DNA of 64,000 bases from RYN-230 sp963851025 (GCA_963851025.1 CAWKOA010000007.1:177344-241343), one strand, 5' to 3'. Positions 30,098 through 40,644 are shown, counted from the first letter of the stretch. The notes: a model not told the origin generated them from the letters alone. A program made the numbers and translations.

Positions 30098-31146
30098 CAG
30101 TTCCTCCCTGCGGCCCGCAGCCGGGCCAGCCGGACGTTGGCGATCATGGCGAGCAGGATCGCGGCGCCCGAAGATGATGTCCAGCGGGTTGGCGCTGATC
30201 CCGGCGACGTTGAGCCCGTTGAGCAGCGTGGCCAGCACGATCGCGCCGAGGAACGCGCCGAGGATGGTGCCCTGCCCGCCGAGCATCGCGGTGCCGCCGA
30301 TGACCGCCGCGGTCACCGCGTAGAACATCGGCTGGTAGCCGCCCGCGCTCGGGTCGATGGTGTTGGTGTAGAAGGCGTTCTGCAGGCCGACCAGCGCGCC
30401 CAGGGTGGCGCAGAGCATGAAGTTGCCGTACTTGATCCGGCCGGTCTTGATGCCGGCCTCCCGGGCGCCCAGCTGGTTCCCGCCGGTCGCGATCGTGTAC
30501 AGGCCCCACTTGGTCCGGTTCAGCACCACGTAGAAGATCGCGGTCAGCGCGACGGCCCAGATGAACTGGGACCACGGCGCCGCGCCGATCCAGCGCCCGA
30601 TGCCCGCCGAGGAGGCGGGGACGTTGGCCGGGTAGGCGTGCGAGGTGGTCAGCGTGAGGCCGAGCAGGATGAAGCCGGTGCCCAGCGTGGTGATGAACGA
30701 GGGCAGGCCCATGGTGACGGTCAGGAAGCCGTTGGCCGCAGCCGACCACCACGCCGAACAGCAGCGAGATGATGATCGCCGGCACGACGGCACACGGTAG
30801 AAGTCGATCAGGTAGTGCATCAGGAACGGCGCGAACGTGTAGACGAAGCCGACCGACAGGTCGATCTCCCCGCAGATCAGCAGGAACACCTCGCCGATCG
30901 CGATGATGATGATCGGTGACGCGGTCTCCGACAGCAGGTTGGCCAGGTTCGTCGAGCTGACGAACGTGGAGTTGTACTTGATGCCGAAGTAGAGCAGCAG
31001 CACCACCGCCACCACGAAGACCGTCGCCTCGCGCTGCCGGGCCAGCATGTTCGAGCGCGCTGCGTATCGGGCCCGGCCCACTCCGCGCGGGCTGGCCCGC
31101 CGGGCGGCGATACGGCCTGCGGGCTGCGCTCGGTGATCTCGCTCAT
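30097..31146 (-). CDS. Sugar ABC transporter permease (RbsC/XylH type), frameshifted
   Basis: About 350 residues with eight to ten hydrophobic segments. Starts MSEITERSPQAVSPP at 31146, then reads ATVFVVAVVLLLYFGIKYNS, LICGEIDLSVGFVYTFAPFL, NGFLTVTMGLPSFITTLGTG, KWGLYTIATGGNQLGAREAG and YAVTAAVIGGTAMLGGQGTI. Frame breaks occur near 31075, 30785 and 30740, plus one near 30170; with the last repaired the C-terminus is AAILLAMIANVRLARLRAAG and its TGA overlaps the ATPase start. Encoded between its binding protein and ATPase. Confidence 0.87.
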
Positions 31147-31263
31147 GTCGACTCCAGTTTCCCTCAGCTCACCACGTCAACCGGCGGCAGGACAGGCTGG
31201 CAGTTACGTAGCCAGTCTGCCCCGCCGCCGGTCATGCCTGCCAGTACCCCGGATATCCGGATA

Positions 31264-32416
31264 TCAGGTGCTGGTGGTGGCGATCGGGTTGCTGATCGCG
31301 CCGGACGGGCGCGGGATGTACTTCTGCGCGCTGGTCGAGCCCTGGAACCGGCTGCTCGCCGTGTACGGCTTGGCGTTGGACTTGGTGATGAACGTCAGGC
31401 CGGTGTCGGTGTCGGGCGGGCTGATCGTGCCGCCCGAGATGTTGTACAGGTAGAGGTACAGCGTCGGCAGGAAGCCCTGCAGGTAGGGGTCCTGGTAGAT
31501 GGTGAAGTCGGTCTTCCCGGCCTGGATGTTGGACAGCGTGGTCGGCGTGGTGTCGAACCCGCCGTTCGGGATGGTCAGGCCGCTCGAGCACAGCGCCTGG
31601 CCGAGGAGCTCGGTCGAGCCCGCGTCCACCGCGAACGCGCCCTTGAGGCGTCTTGTGCCCGGCCAGGAACGCCTTCTCCGCCGACAGTTCCTGGCCGGTC
31701 GCCGCCCCGGTGGCCACCTCGTGCACGGTGTAGCTGCTGCCGAGCACGGACACCGCGCCGTCGTAGCGGGGCTGGATGTTGCCGGAGCCGGGCGTGGCGA
31801 TGAAGATGGCGATGTCCCCGCCGCCCGGGATCAGCGACTTGATCTGCTTGCCCAGCTGCTGGCCGGAGATGTACAGCGCCTGGCCGACGTACGCCAGCCG
31901 GTTGGTGCCGATGTCCGGGACGCCCTTCTTGACCAGGCCGTCGGCGTTGTAGCTGAGCACCGGGATGCCCGCGTTCATCGCGTTCGCCACCGGGGTGGTG
32001 AACGAGGTGGCGTCGATCCCCGCGTAGGCGATCCCGGCCGCCTTGGCGGAGATCGCGGTGTTGAAGTAGCTCACCATCTCCGAGGCCAGCGAGGTCTGCG
32101 AGCCGCCCCACTTCGGGGTGGGCAGGCCGAGCAGCGCGGCCGCGTCCTGGAAGCCGTACTGGGTGGGCACGAAGAACGGGTTCGTGGTGACGTGGTTCAC
32201 GTACCAGAACTTCCAGGCCGGGGTCTTCGGGAAGTTCCCGGCCGTGCCCGCGGCCGCCTTGCTGGCCGGGGTGGACCCGCCGCAGGCGGCGAGCAGGCCC
32301 GCCGCGGCCGCCGAGGCGCTGACCATCCCGGCACCGCTGAGCAGGCGGCGGCGGGTCGGGCCGTCCTTCATGTTGAGGGTCTCGATGGCCTCGTCGACCT
32401 TGGGGTCGATCTTCAT
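31264..32416 (-). CDS. Sugar-binding lipoprotein of ABC transporter, one frameshift
   Basis: About 383 residues. The N-terminus has the Tat-like TRRRLLSGAGMVSASAAAAG and a lipobox LLAAC. A PBP1-type sugar-binding fold follows: YVNHVTTNPFFVPTQYGFQD, GIAYAGIDATSFTTPVANAM, IPVLSYNADG and DIAIFIATPGSGNIQPRYDG. One break near 31650 shifts into VDAGSTELLGQALCSSGLTI, IYQDPYLQGFLPTLYLYLYN and the end ISNPIATTST. It is the first gene of the operon and is divergent from a DeoR regulator. The sugar is unknown; NPFFVPTQYG resembles rhamnose/ribose-type binders only loosely. Confidence 0.9.
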
Positions 32417-32940
32417 CTATCTACCTCCAGGAGAAGTGCCTCAGTGCTCGGCGTGCCGCCACAGCGCGGCGCGCCGGGAAAGCGGATGGGTGGCCCGGCC
32501 CCCGGGGCCGGGCCGCGGAAGCTGCCGCGGATGCGGGGCAGCCCGCGAGCACCGCGGGGCGGCGAGGCTGCCCGGCCGCGGGGAGCGCCGCGATCGCCGG
32601 CGCCCCGCGGGCTCCGCCGGAGGATGGGGCCCAGCAGCCGGAGCCGGCCGCACTTCGCTGCATCGCCTGTCCTCGAATCGTTGTCGTGTTCCGAGGCTGG
32701 GCGGCCGCGGAGCTCCGGTGCTCAGCCACATTCGGGCGCCCGGGCGGCTGGCTCCGCCCCCAGGTTAGCGCTCTCAATCCGGTTGACAAGATCGGGAACG
32801 ACGCGCCCCTTGTTGGAGCCTTAAGCTAAAACACACAGACTCGATCGTCAACGCACAAGATATAAAGATCCGGTTCCGGCGTCATCACAGGTCGGCCGCG
32901 CACACCGTCATGCCCGCCCCGGGGGTAAGGAAGGTCCAGG
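32417..32940. promoter_or_regulatory. Long divergent control region: sugar ABC operon / DeoR regulator
   Basis: 524 bases without a gene. The half nearest the binding-protein gene is GC-rich. The half next to the DeoR gene holds the most AT-rich stretch of the neighbourhood (about 32805-32880), including TTAAGCTAAAACACACAGAC and a TATAAA (32861-32866) that could be the -10 of the DeoR promoter. On the minus strand, TTGACG (about 32850-32855) followed 17 bases on by TAGCTT may be a promoter for the sugar operon, giving a leader of about 400 bases. The DeoR operator probably lies here. Confidence 0.45.
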
Positions 32941-33760
32941 ATGCTCGCCAGACACCGACAGTCGCTGATCCTGGAGGACATCCGGCGGGCCGGGAGCGCC
33001 CGGGTCAGCGATCTCACCCAGCGCCTCGGCGTGTCGGACATGACCATCCGCCGCGACCTGGAGGCCCTGGCCCGGGCCGGGCTGATCGAGAAGGTGCACG
33101 GCGGGGCGGTGCTGCCCGGCTCGCCGAGCAGCCACGAGCCGGGCTTCGAGGCCAAGTCGGTGCTGGAAAAGCCGCAGAAGGAGGCCATCGCCCGGGCGGC
33201 CGCGGAGCTGGTCACGCCCGGGCACCGCGATCGCGCTGTCCGCGGGGACCACCACGTTCGCCCTGGCCCAGCAGCTGCTGGACGTGCCCGGGCTGACGAT
33301 CGTGACCAATTCGGTCCGGGTGGCGAGCATCTTCGGGACGCCGCGGGCCGCCGGCCAGTTCGGCGCCACCCCCCAGGTCGTGCTCACCGGCGGGGTCCGC
33401 ACCCCCTCGGACGCGCTGGTCGGCCCGATCGCGGACATCGCGATCCGCTCCCTGCACGTGGACCTGCTCTTCCTGGGCTGCCACGGCATCGACCCGGTCG
33501 GCCGGGCTCACCACGCCCAACCTCGCGGAGGCGGAGACCAACCGGGCCTTCGTGCAGGCCGCCCGGCGGGTCACGGTCGTCGCCGACCACACGAAGTGGG
33601 GCATCGTCGGGCTGAGCTCGTTCGCCGGGCTGGACGAGGTGGACACGTTCATCACCGACGGCCTGCTGCACGAGGAGGCCCGGGCCCTGCTCCGCGAGCA
33701 GGTGGGCGAGCTGATCATCGCGGACGGCGAGCCGGACGGCGCCCGCCACAGGGCGGCTAG
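32941..33760 (+). CDS. DeoR-family transcriptional regulator, frameshifted
   Basis: About 270 residues. The N-terminal DeoR HTH is QSLILEDIRRAGSARVSDLT, GVSDMTIRRDLEALARAGLI and EKVHGGAVLPG. The sugar-phosphate effector domain continues after a break near 33225 (TIVTNSVRVASIFGTPRAAG, VVLTGGVRTPSDALVGP, DLLFLGCHGIDP) and again after a break near 33500 (RRVTVVADHTKWGIVGLSSF, DEVDTFITDGL). Both visible breaks are one extra G in a GG or GGG run. The stop at 33758-33760 requires one more slip near the end. It likely represses the divergent sugar ABC operon. Confidence 0.87.
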
Positions 33761-33836
33761 GCCTGCTGGCCAGGGCGGCGCGGCCGGGCCGCGGCCGCCC
33801 GAGCCTGCGACGCGGGCCGCGCCGGCCGGGCTGCCG

Positions 33837-35001
33837 TCAGGAGACGGAGACCTCGGGGGCGGCCGGGGGCAGGTCGCCCGGCATGGCCTCGGCCAGCTTC
33901 ATGGCCTCCTCGATGAGGGTCTCCACGATCTGCGACTCCGGCACGGTCTTGATGACCTCGCCCTTGACGAAGATCTGGCCCTTGCCGTTGCCGGAGGCGA
34001 CACCCAGGTCCGCTTCGCGTGCCTCGCCGGGGCCGTTGACGACGCAGCCCATCACCGCCACGCGCAGCGGCACCTCGAGGCCCTCCAGCCCCGCGGTGAC
34101 CTGGTCGGCCAGCGTGTACACGTCAACCTGGGCCCGGCCGCAGGACGGGCAGGACACGATCTCCAGGCCGCGGTCCCGCAGGCCGAGCGACTCCAGGATC
34201 GCCGTGCCCACCTTGACCTCCTCGACCGGGGGCGCGGACAGCGACACCCGGATGGTGTCCCCGATCCCCTCGGCGAGCAGCGCACCGAAGGCGGCCGCGG
34301 ACTTGACCGTGCCCTGGAAGGCCGGCCCGGCCTCGGTCACCCCGAGGTGCAGCGGGTAGTCGCAGGCCTGGGCCAGCTGCCGGTACGCCGCGATCATGAC
34401 GACCGGGTCATGGTGCTTCACGGAGATCTTGATGTCGGTGAACCCGTGCTCCTCGAACAGGGAGCACTCCCACAGCGCCGACTCCACCAGGGCCGCGGCG
34501 GTGGCCCGGCCGTACTTGGCCAGCAGGCGCTTGTCGAGCGAGCCCGCGTTCACGCCGATCCGGATCGGGGTCCCGGCCGCGGAGGCCGCGCGGGCGATCT
34601 CCGCGACCTTGTCGTCGAACGCCTTGATGTTGCCGGGGTTGACGCGGACCGCGCCGCAGCCCGCGTCGATGGCGGCGAACACGTACTTCGGCTGGAAGTG
34701 AATGTCGGCGATCACCGGTATCTGCGACTTGCGGGCAATTTCCGGCAGCGCGTCGGCGTCGTCCTGGGACGGCACCGCGACCCGGACGATCTGGCAGCCG
34801 GACGCGGTCAGCTCCGCGATCTGCTGCAAGCGTGGCGTTCACGTCCGCGGTGACCGTGGTGCACATCGACTGCACGGATACCGGCGCACCGCCGCCCACC
34901 GCGACCGCGTGCTTACCCTTCCCCACCATGATCTGGCGCGACTTCCGCCGCGGGGCCAGGGGCTCGACCGCGGGCTGGGGCATGCCTAGATCAATACTCA
35001 T
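33837..35001 (-). CDS. ispG: 4-hydroxy-3-methylbut-2-en-1-yl diphosphate synthase, one frameshift
   Basis: IspG (GcpE) is a 4Fe-4S enzyme of the MEP isoprenoid pathway. It reads MSIDLGMPQPAVEPLAPRRK, then VGGGAPVSVQSMCTTVTADV; after a break at ~34828, QQIAELTASGCQIVRVAVPS, NPGNIKAFDDKV, SVKHHDPVVMIAAY and the cluster-binding Cys residues in SCPSCGR and VMGCVVNGPGE. The break is explained by one extra T (CTTGCAG in place of CTGCAG, gene strand). The start ATG 35001 has AAAGG upstream. Clustered with dxr and rip, the standard actinobacterial order. Confidence 0.95.
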
Positions 35002-35014
35002 GATCCTTTATCCC

Positions 35015-35164
35015 TCACTGTGTCCTGATCACACGGTGTCTTAGCTGAAGGGTCCCGTCATCCGGACAATCTGCACCCGGACATCTGCGGTTGTCACGTC
35101 CGCACCACTTGCACCAACCACCGCCCGCGCCTAGAACATCCCGGACCCGCTGGCCGGTCCGCAT
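35015..35164 (-). CDS. Possible small four-cysteine protein between rip and ispG
   Basis: A 49-codon frame starting ATG 35164, five bases after the rip stop and with GAGGG just upstream. It ends 13 bases before the ispG start. The peptide contains GWCKWCGRDNRRCPGADCPD: CxxC, then Cys-x4-Cys, as in small zinc-binding knuckles. Against it, third-position GC (~60%) is well below the neighbours. It is either a recently acquired or rapidly evolving mini-gene or an accident of a spacer. No homolog is known to me. Confidence 0.35.
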   Translation of the reverse strand: MRTGQRVRDVLGAGGGWCKWCGRDNRRCPGADCPDDGTLQLRHRVIRTQ

Positions 35165-35169
35165 CACCC

Positions 35170-36355
35170 TCACTGGGGTATATGGACCGGGTTCACGAGG
35201 TCCGCCATGATCAGCAGCAGGCCGAACCCGACCAGCAGGGCGAACACGCCCACACTGAGCGGGAGCAGCTTGCGCATGTCGACCAGCCCCGGGTCCGGCC
35301 GGCGGCGGAGCCGGGCGATCCAGGACCTGATCTGCTCGTAGATGACCACGGCCAGATGACCGCCGTCCAGCGGGAGCAGGGGCAGCAGGTTGAACAGGCC
35401 GACGAAGATGTTCAGCGAGATCACGATGAACAGCACGATCGAGACCTTGGTCTGCCAGCCCACCTTGGCCGCGAACGCCTCGCCGGTGTACTCCCCCGCG
35501 CCGACCACGCTGGTCACGTTGCCGCCCGCGGTGCTGCTCCGGTTCTTCGCGAACAGCTCGGGGATGGCCTTCGGGATGCTGCCGAGGGCCTGCACCGAGC
35601 CGACCACGATCGTGCCGAACTCCGAGCCCGCATAGGTGATCCCGCGGATCGGGTTCACCGTCGCGTACAGCACGGCCGGGGATATGCCGAGGTAGGAGCC
35701 TTTGCGCCCGTTGACCACGGCCATGCGAGGGATGCAGGGTCAGCTGGTGGCCGTTCCGGATCACGGTGACGGTTACCGGGGTGCCCGCCTTCTGGGCGCG
35801 GATCGCCGCCCCGAGCTGATTCCAGGTGTGCACGCGCGTGCCCCCGAGCGCGATGATCTTGTCACCGGTACGGAAGCCCGCCTTGACCGCGGGGGACGCG
35901 GGATCGGACTTGGCGCAGCTGGTGGCGGTGATGCTGGTGGGCACGCAGGGGTCGATGGCCCCGATCGTGGAGGAGTTGGTGTTGGCCAGGCCGATGCCCG
36001 CGGCCAGGATGAACAGCAGCACGAAGGCCAGCGCGAAGTGCATGAACGACCCGGCGGCCAGCACGATCATCCGCTGCCAGCCGGGCTGCCTGCGGAAGGA
36101 GCGCGCCTCGTCCTCGGGGTCCACGTCCTCCAGGGCGGTCATGCCGACGATCTTGACGAAACCGCCCGCGGGGATGACCTTGACGCCGTACTCGGTCTCG
36201 CCCCGGACCCGGGACCACAGTGTCTGGCCGAAACCCACGAAGAACTGGGTGACTTTCATCCGGAACTTCTTCGCCGTGGCGAAGTGCCCCGCCTCGTGCA
36301 GCATGATCGAGAAGAGCAGGGCGAAGATGAAGATGATCCAGCCGAGCAGGGTCAT
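35170..36355 (-). CDS. Site-2 intramembrane metalloprotease (RseP/Rip1 family), one frameshift
   Basis: Cuts membrane-bound anti-sigma factors or other substrates within the bilayer. The N-terminal helix carries the zinc motif in MLHEAGHFATAKKF, followed by VGFGQTLWSRVRGETEYGVK and PAGGFVKIVGM. A PDZ domain follows (AVKAGFRTGDKIIALGGTRV, HTWNQLGAAI). After a break near 35728 come YLGISPAVLYATVNPIRGIT and NIFVGLFNLLPLLPLDGGHL, which holds the third zinc ligand Asp. The break is one extra base at CCTCGCATGG. The start overlaps the dxr stop by four bases. Placement between dxr and ispG matches mycobacterial rip1. Confidence 0.94.
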
Positions 36356-37623
36356 CCGGCCGACTCCCCCTCTCCGCGGGTCCCGCTCTGGGCCTCGCGC
36401 ACGCCGCCTCGTCCTCCGGCCGTCAGTTCCAGTGCCCGGATCCGCGCCCAGTGATCCGCGGCGAGCACGTCCTCCAGGGTCACCGCGTCCTGCGCCGCGC
36501 TCTCATGCTCAGAGACTACCTTCGCCACCGTGTCCACGATTCGGGGAAACGCGATCCGGCCGGCCCGGAATGCCTCCACGCAGATCTCGTTGGCCGCGTT
36601 GTAGACCGCCGGGGCGGTACCGCCGGTGCGGCCCGCCTCGCGGGCCAGCCCGACGGCCGGGAACGCCTCGTGATCCAGCGGCTGGAAGGACCACGTGTGC
36701 GCGTGGCTCCAGTCGAGAGCCGGCCCCGCGTCGGGGACCCGGTCCGGCCAGGCCAGGCCCAGCGCGATCGGGATCCGCATGTCCGGCGGGCTGGCCTGGG
36801 CGATGGTCGCGCCGTCGGTGAACTCGACCATGGAGTGGATCACCGACTGCGGGTGCACCACCACCTCGATCCGGTCGAACCCGATGCCGAACAGGAGGTG
36901 CGCCTCGATCAGCTCCAGGCCCTTGTTGACCAGCGTCGCCGAGTTGATCGTGACGACCGGCCCCATGCTCCAGTTCGGGTGGGCCAGCGCCTGGGCCGGG
37001 GTGACGTGCTCGAGCTCGTCCTGGCCGCGGCCCAGGAAGGGGCCGCCGCTCGCGGTGAGCACCAGGCGGCCTACCTCACTGGCCCGGCCGCCCCGCAGGC
37101 ACTGGGCGATGGCCGAGTGCTCGGAATCGACCGGCACGATCTGGCCGGGGGCCGCCTTGCCCGCGACCAGCGGGCCGCCCACGATCAGGGACTCCTTGTT
37201 GGCCAGCGCCAGCGTCCGGCCGGCTTCCAGGGCGGCCAGCGTGGCGGCCAGGCCGACCGCCCCGGTGACCGCGTTCAGCACGACGTCGCACGGCCACGTG
37301 GCGGCCTCGGCCACCGCGTCCGGGCCTGCCAGCACCTTGGGCTGGGGGCGCGGGTGACCGGCTCCGGAGGCCTGGGCGCGCAGCGCCTCGCGCACCTCGC
37401 CCGCGGCGTCTTCCCGGGCCACGGCGACCACCTCGGCCCCGAACTCGAGGGCCTGGGCCGCCAGCAGGCCGGGATTGCCCCCGCCCGCGGCCAGCCCGGC
37501 CAGCCGGAACCGGCCGGGATTACGCCGCACGATGTCCGCGGCCTGGGTCCCGATCGAGCCGGTCGAGCCGAGCAGGACGATGTCACGGACCGGGCCGCCC
37601 TGCCCGGGCTGTGCTGTTTCCAT
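36352..37623 (-). CDS. dxr: 1-deoxy-D-xylulose 5-phosphate reductoisomerase
   Basis: Second MEP-pathway enzyme; uses NADPH to make MEP. Motifs: IVLLGSTGSIGTQAADIVRR, LALANKESLIVGGPLV, PVDSEHSAIAQCLRGG, LTASGGPFLG, HPNWSMGPVVTINSATLVNK and GFDRIEVVVHPQSVIHSMVE. The metal and substrate residues (PVDSEH, NSATLVNK) are intact. ATG 37623 (METAQPGQGG) is chosen because homology begins directly after; ATG 37641 is possible and neither has a strong SD. The C-terminus extends into a short Gly-rich tail. The frame is intact. Confidence 0.95.
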   Translation of the reverse strand: METAQPGQGGPVRDIVLLGSTGSIGTQAADIVRRNPGRFRLAGLAAGGGNPGLLAAQALEFGAEVVAVAREDAAGEVREALRAQASGAGHPRPQPKVLAGPDAVAEAATWPCDVVLNAVTGAVGLAATLAALEAGRTLALANKESLIVGGPLVAGKAAPGQIVPVDSEHSAIAQCLRGGRASEVGRLVLTASGGPFLGRGQDELEHVTPAQALAHPNWSMGPVVTINSATLVNKGLELIEAHLLFGIGFDRIEVVVHPQSVIHSMVEFTDGATIAQASPPDMRIPIALGLAWPDRVPDAGPALDWSHAHTWSFQPLDHEAFPAVGLAREAGRTGGTAPAVYNAANEICVEAFRAGRIAFPRIVDTVAKVVSEHESAAQDAVTLEDVLAADHWARIRALELTAGGRGGVREAQSGTRGEGESAG

Positions 37624-37758
37624 GCGGCCATTGTCCGCCATCCCGGCGCGGGCGGCCGCCCGGCCCACCCAGACGCCGGGCCGGCGGCCGGGCCCGCCCA
37701 CCGGACCCGGCCGGATGACGCCGGATAACAGAGTCACACCCAGGGTGGCCGCAGGCGG

Positions 37759-39042
37759 TCAGCCGGCCGGGGACACCTGGGCCAGCGGCTCCCAGTCGGG
37801 CCGCAACGGCATGCCCGCCTGGCCCTCGCTGCCCAGCCGGACGCCGAGCACCTGATGCAGCTGGACGACGTTGCGCTCGAACCCGAGCCGCGAGCCGGCC
37901 ATGTAGAGCCGCCACACCCGGGCGGTGCCCTCGCCGACCTCGGCCACCGCCTCGTCCCAGTGCTCGTCCAGGTTGGCGCACCAGCCGGCCAGGGTCTTCG
38001 CGTAGTGCTCGCGCAGGTTCTCCTCGTGCCGCACCTCGAACCCGGTGTCGTGGATGAGCGAGATCAGGTAGCCCGGTCCTTCCAGCTCGCCGTCGGGGAA
38101 CACGTAGCGGTTGATGAACCCGCCGACCACGCGGCCCGGCTGGCGGTCGTCCGGCCGGGTGATGCAGTGGTTCAGCAGCCGTCCCTCGGGCCGCAGCTTG
38201 CCGTAGAGGAAGGAGAAGTAGCTGGGCAGCTGGGCCCGGCCGATGTGCTCGGTCAGCCCGATCGAGCTGACCGCGTCGAACTCCCCCTCGGGCACATCGC
38301 GGTAGTCGAGGTGACGGACCTCGGCCAGCCCGCCCAGGCCCTCCTTCTCGATGGCCTGCTGCCCCCAGGCCGCCTGCTGCGCGGACAGGGTCACGCCGAG
38401 GGCCTTGACGCCGTACTCCCGCGCCGCGTGCCGGACCATCCCGCCCCAGCCACAGCCCACGTCGAGCAGCCGCATCCCGGGGCGCAGGCCGAGCTTGCGG
38501 GCCACCAGATCGTGCTTGTAGGCCTGGGCCTCCTCCAGGGTCGCGTCAGGGCTGCGGGTAGCAGGCGCAGGTGTAGGCCATCGACGGGCCGAGCACCCAC
38601 TCGTAGAACGTGTTGGACACGTCGTAGTGGTGCGAGATGGCCGTGGCATCGCGCTTCTTGGAGTGCAGCCGCCCGGCGAGCCAGCGGCGGTTGACCCTGA
38701 CCTCCTGCGGCGGCGGCGGGATCCGGGGCAACAGCAGCCCGGGCCGCCCAGCTCCTGCAGCAGCCGGAGCCGCTCGGCCAGGTCGATGTGCACCTGCTGG
38801 GCCTGGACCATCCGGGACAGCGCGTCGTACATGTCGCCCTCGACGTCGAGGTGCCCGGACACGTAGGCACGGGCCAGGCCGAGCGCGCCCGGCGCCTGGG
38901 CCAGGTAGGACACCGCCACCGGGGAGCGCACCGTGATCCGCACCGGGGCGTCCGGGGGACCTGCCCGGCTCCCGTCGTAGGCGCGGAACTCCACGGGCGC
39001 GTCGGGGCCCGCCACCTTCTCGAACACGTCGGCTAGCGCCAT
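37759..39042 (-). CDS. tmsB: SAM-dependent fatty acyl methyltransferase (TmsB/BfaB type), two internal frame slips
   Basis: A ~427-residue cyclopropane-fatty-acid synthase family protein. It transfers a methylene from S-adenosylmethionine to oleoyl chains of phospholipids. Visible: SAM motif GMRLLDVGCGWGGMVRHAAR, LGVTLSAQQAAWGQQAIEKE, YRDVPEGEFDAVSSIGLTEH and VVGGFINRYVFPDGELEGPG. The stretch 38550-38735 must be read in another frame (VNRRWLAGRLHSKKRDATAI, YDVSNTFYEWVLGPSMAYTC). Start 39042 has AGGAGG about 10 bases upstream. The paired flavin oxidoreductase upstream points to 10-methylstearate synthesis rather than cyclopropanes. Confidence 0.88.
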   Translation of the reverse strand: MALADVFEKVAGPDAPVEFRAYDGSRAGPPDAPVRITVRSPVAVSYLAQAPGALGLARAYVSGHLDVEGDMYDALSRMVQAQQVHIDLAERLRLLQELGGPGCCCPGSRRRRRRSGSTAAGSPGGCTPRSAMPRPSRTTTTCPTRSTSGCSARRWPTPAPATRSPDATLEEAQAYKHDLVARKLGLRPGMRLLDVGCGWGGMVRHAAREYGVKALGVTLSAQQAAWGQQAIEKEGLGGLAEVRHLDYRDVPEGEFDAVSSIGLTEHIGRAQLPSYFSFLYGKLRPEGRLLNHCITRPDDRQPGRVVGGFINRYVFPDGELEGPGYLISLIHDTGFEVRHEENLREHYAKTLAGWCANLDEHWDEAVAEVGEGTARVWRLYMAGSRLGFERNVVQLHQVLGVRLGSEGQAGMPLRPDWEPLAQVSPAG

Positions 39043-39132
39043 CCCTGCCATCCCTCCTGCTGCCTGCCCTGCCATGCCGCGTCCGGCTTCACTGAGGTTG
39101 CTGCTGACCGCGTCCGGTTCCGGGTGCGGGGC

Positions 39133-40644
39133 TTACTGCCCCCGCACGCACTTCTCGTACAGGCCGGCCAGCCGGCCACCGCCGTCGTAGCGCTGCTTGA
39201 GCGCGGCGTAGGCGGGCCCGTTGTAGCTCGCCCAGAACTGCTCCTCGGTGTAGAACGACGTCGAGTACAGGCCCTTGTGCCCGCCGAGCGCGGCCACCTC
39301 GTCTTCCACCAGCCGGTTGTGGTAGCCGTCCGCCCGGCCCGGGCGGGAGCGGCACCGTCCCCCAGAAGCCGAAGTTCACGTACACCTCGCCGGGGGCCAG
39401 CGGGTAGAGCGGCCAGGCCTGATCGCTGCGCAGCCGCAGCGGGCACAGCCAGACCGGGCTCATGCCGACCTCGGCGGCGAAGAACCGGAGGAACTCGGCG
39501 CCGCGGCCGACCGGGATCTCGACGTCCTGGATGACGTCCTCGCGCGGTGGCTGGCCGCGGCGCTGGGCCAGCTGGCCGGACAGGCCGTGCCGCCGGTCGA
39601 AGGCGACCAGCGATGCGGTACACGTCGGACCTCCGGTAGCGGCGCGGCCAGAGCCTGCGGATCGCCGGGTTCTGCACCCCGAACGGCCGGGAGCACCAGA
39701 ACCAGTCGGTATCCCAGCGCCACAGGTAGTCGCGGATCGTGAGGAAGTCCTCCCGGGGCCCGCGCAGCGACTGGTAGAAGATCTGGTCGCCGGTGTAGTC
39801 GCTGGTCCACGGGGCCACGTCGCTGAACGCCGCCACCGTGAGGTAGATCTCGTCCAGGCTGAACATGGCGCCGTCCAGGAAGTCCGCCCGGTGCCCCTCG
39901 TAGCTGCCCTCGGCCGCGATCTGCGCGACGGCCGCCATGCAGCTCTCGGGGTCGCCGAAGCGGAAGTGCCGCAGGTGGACGAACGGCGCCACCGGCTCCA
40001 GCTCGATCGTGAGCGACAGGGCGTAGCCCAGCGTCCCGTAGGAGTTCGGGAAGCCGCGGAACAGGTCCGCGTGCTCGTTGTCCGCGGTGGCCGTCACCAC
40101 CTGGCCGTCGCCGGTGAGGATCTCCATGGCCAGGACCGACTCGTGCGGCATGCCCAGGCGCAGCGAGGTGGACTCGATGCCCAGGCCGGTGACCGCGCCG
40201 CCCAGGGTGATCGTCTTCAGCTGGGGCACCACGAACGGCATCAGGCCGTGCGGCAGCGTCGCGTCCGCCAGGTCCTCGTAGGTGGTCATGCCGCCCACCA
40301 CGGCGGTGCGGGACGCCGGATCCACGTGCAGCACCCGGCTGAACGCGGAGACGTCCAGCTCAGCGACCCGTGACCCGCCCGGCTGATCGCGGAACCGGAA
40401 CAGGTTGGAGGTGCGCTTGGCCAGCCTGACCTTCGCGCCGGGCGGGGCGGCCGCGTAGGCCTGCTGGAGCGCGGCCACCGCGGCCTCGTGCGCCTGCCGC
40501 ACCCCGGCGGGCAGGGCGCCCGGCGACACCGGCGGGCGCGGCCCCGGACCCCGGCTGATGCCCCGTCACGCTGGCGGGATCCACGTCCACGGAGCCACCG
40601 TGATTACTCTGCGACCCGGTTCCGCTACTGCTAGAGTCAGTCAC
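39133..40644 (-). CDS. tmsA: FAD-linked oxidoreductase (TmsA/BfaA type), frameshifted
   Basis: About 500 residues. The FAD-binding PCMH half reads RVAELDVSAFSRVLHVDPAS, AVVGGMTTYEDLADATLPHG, PFVVPQLKTITLGGAVTGLG and GYALSLTIELEPVAPFVHLR. The C-terminal half comes from shifted frames (YLWRWDTDWFWCSRPFGVQN, PGEVYVNFGFWGTVP, GLYSTSFYTEEQFWASYNGP, GLYEKCVRGQ). Breaks near 40540, 39610, 39520 and 39345. GTG 40644 follows GGAGAGG. Adjacent to the methyltransferase, it matches the reductase that turns 10-methylene into 10-methyl acyl chains. Confidence 0.84.
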
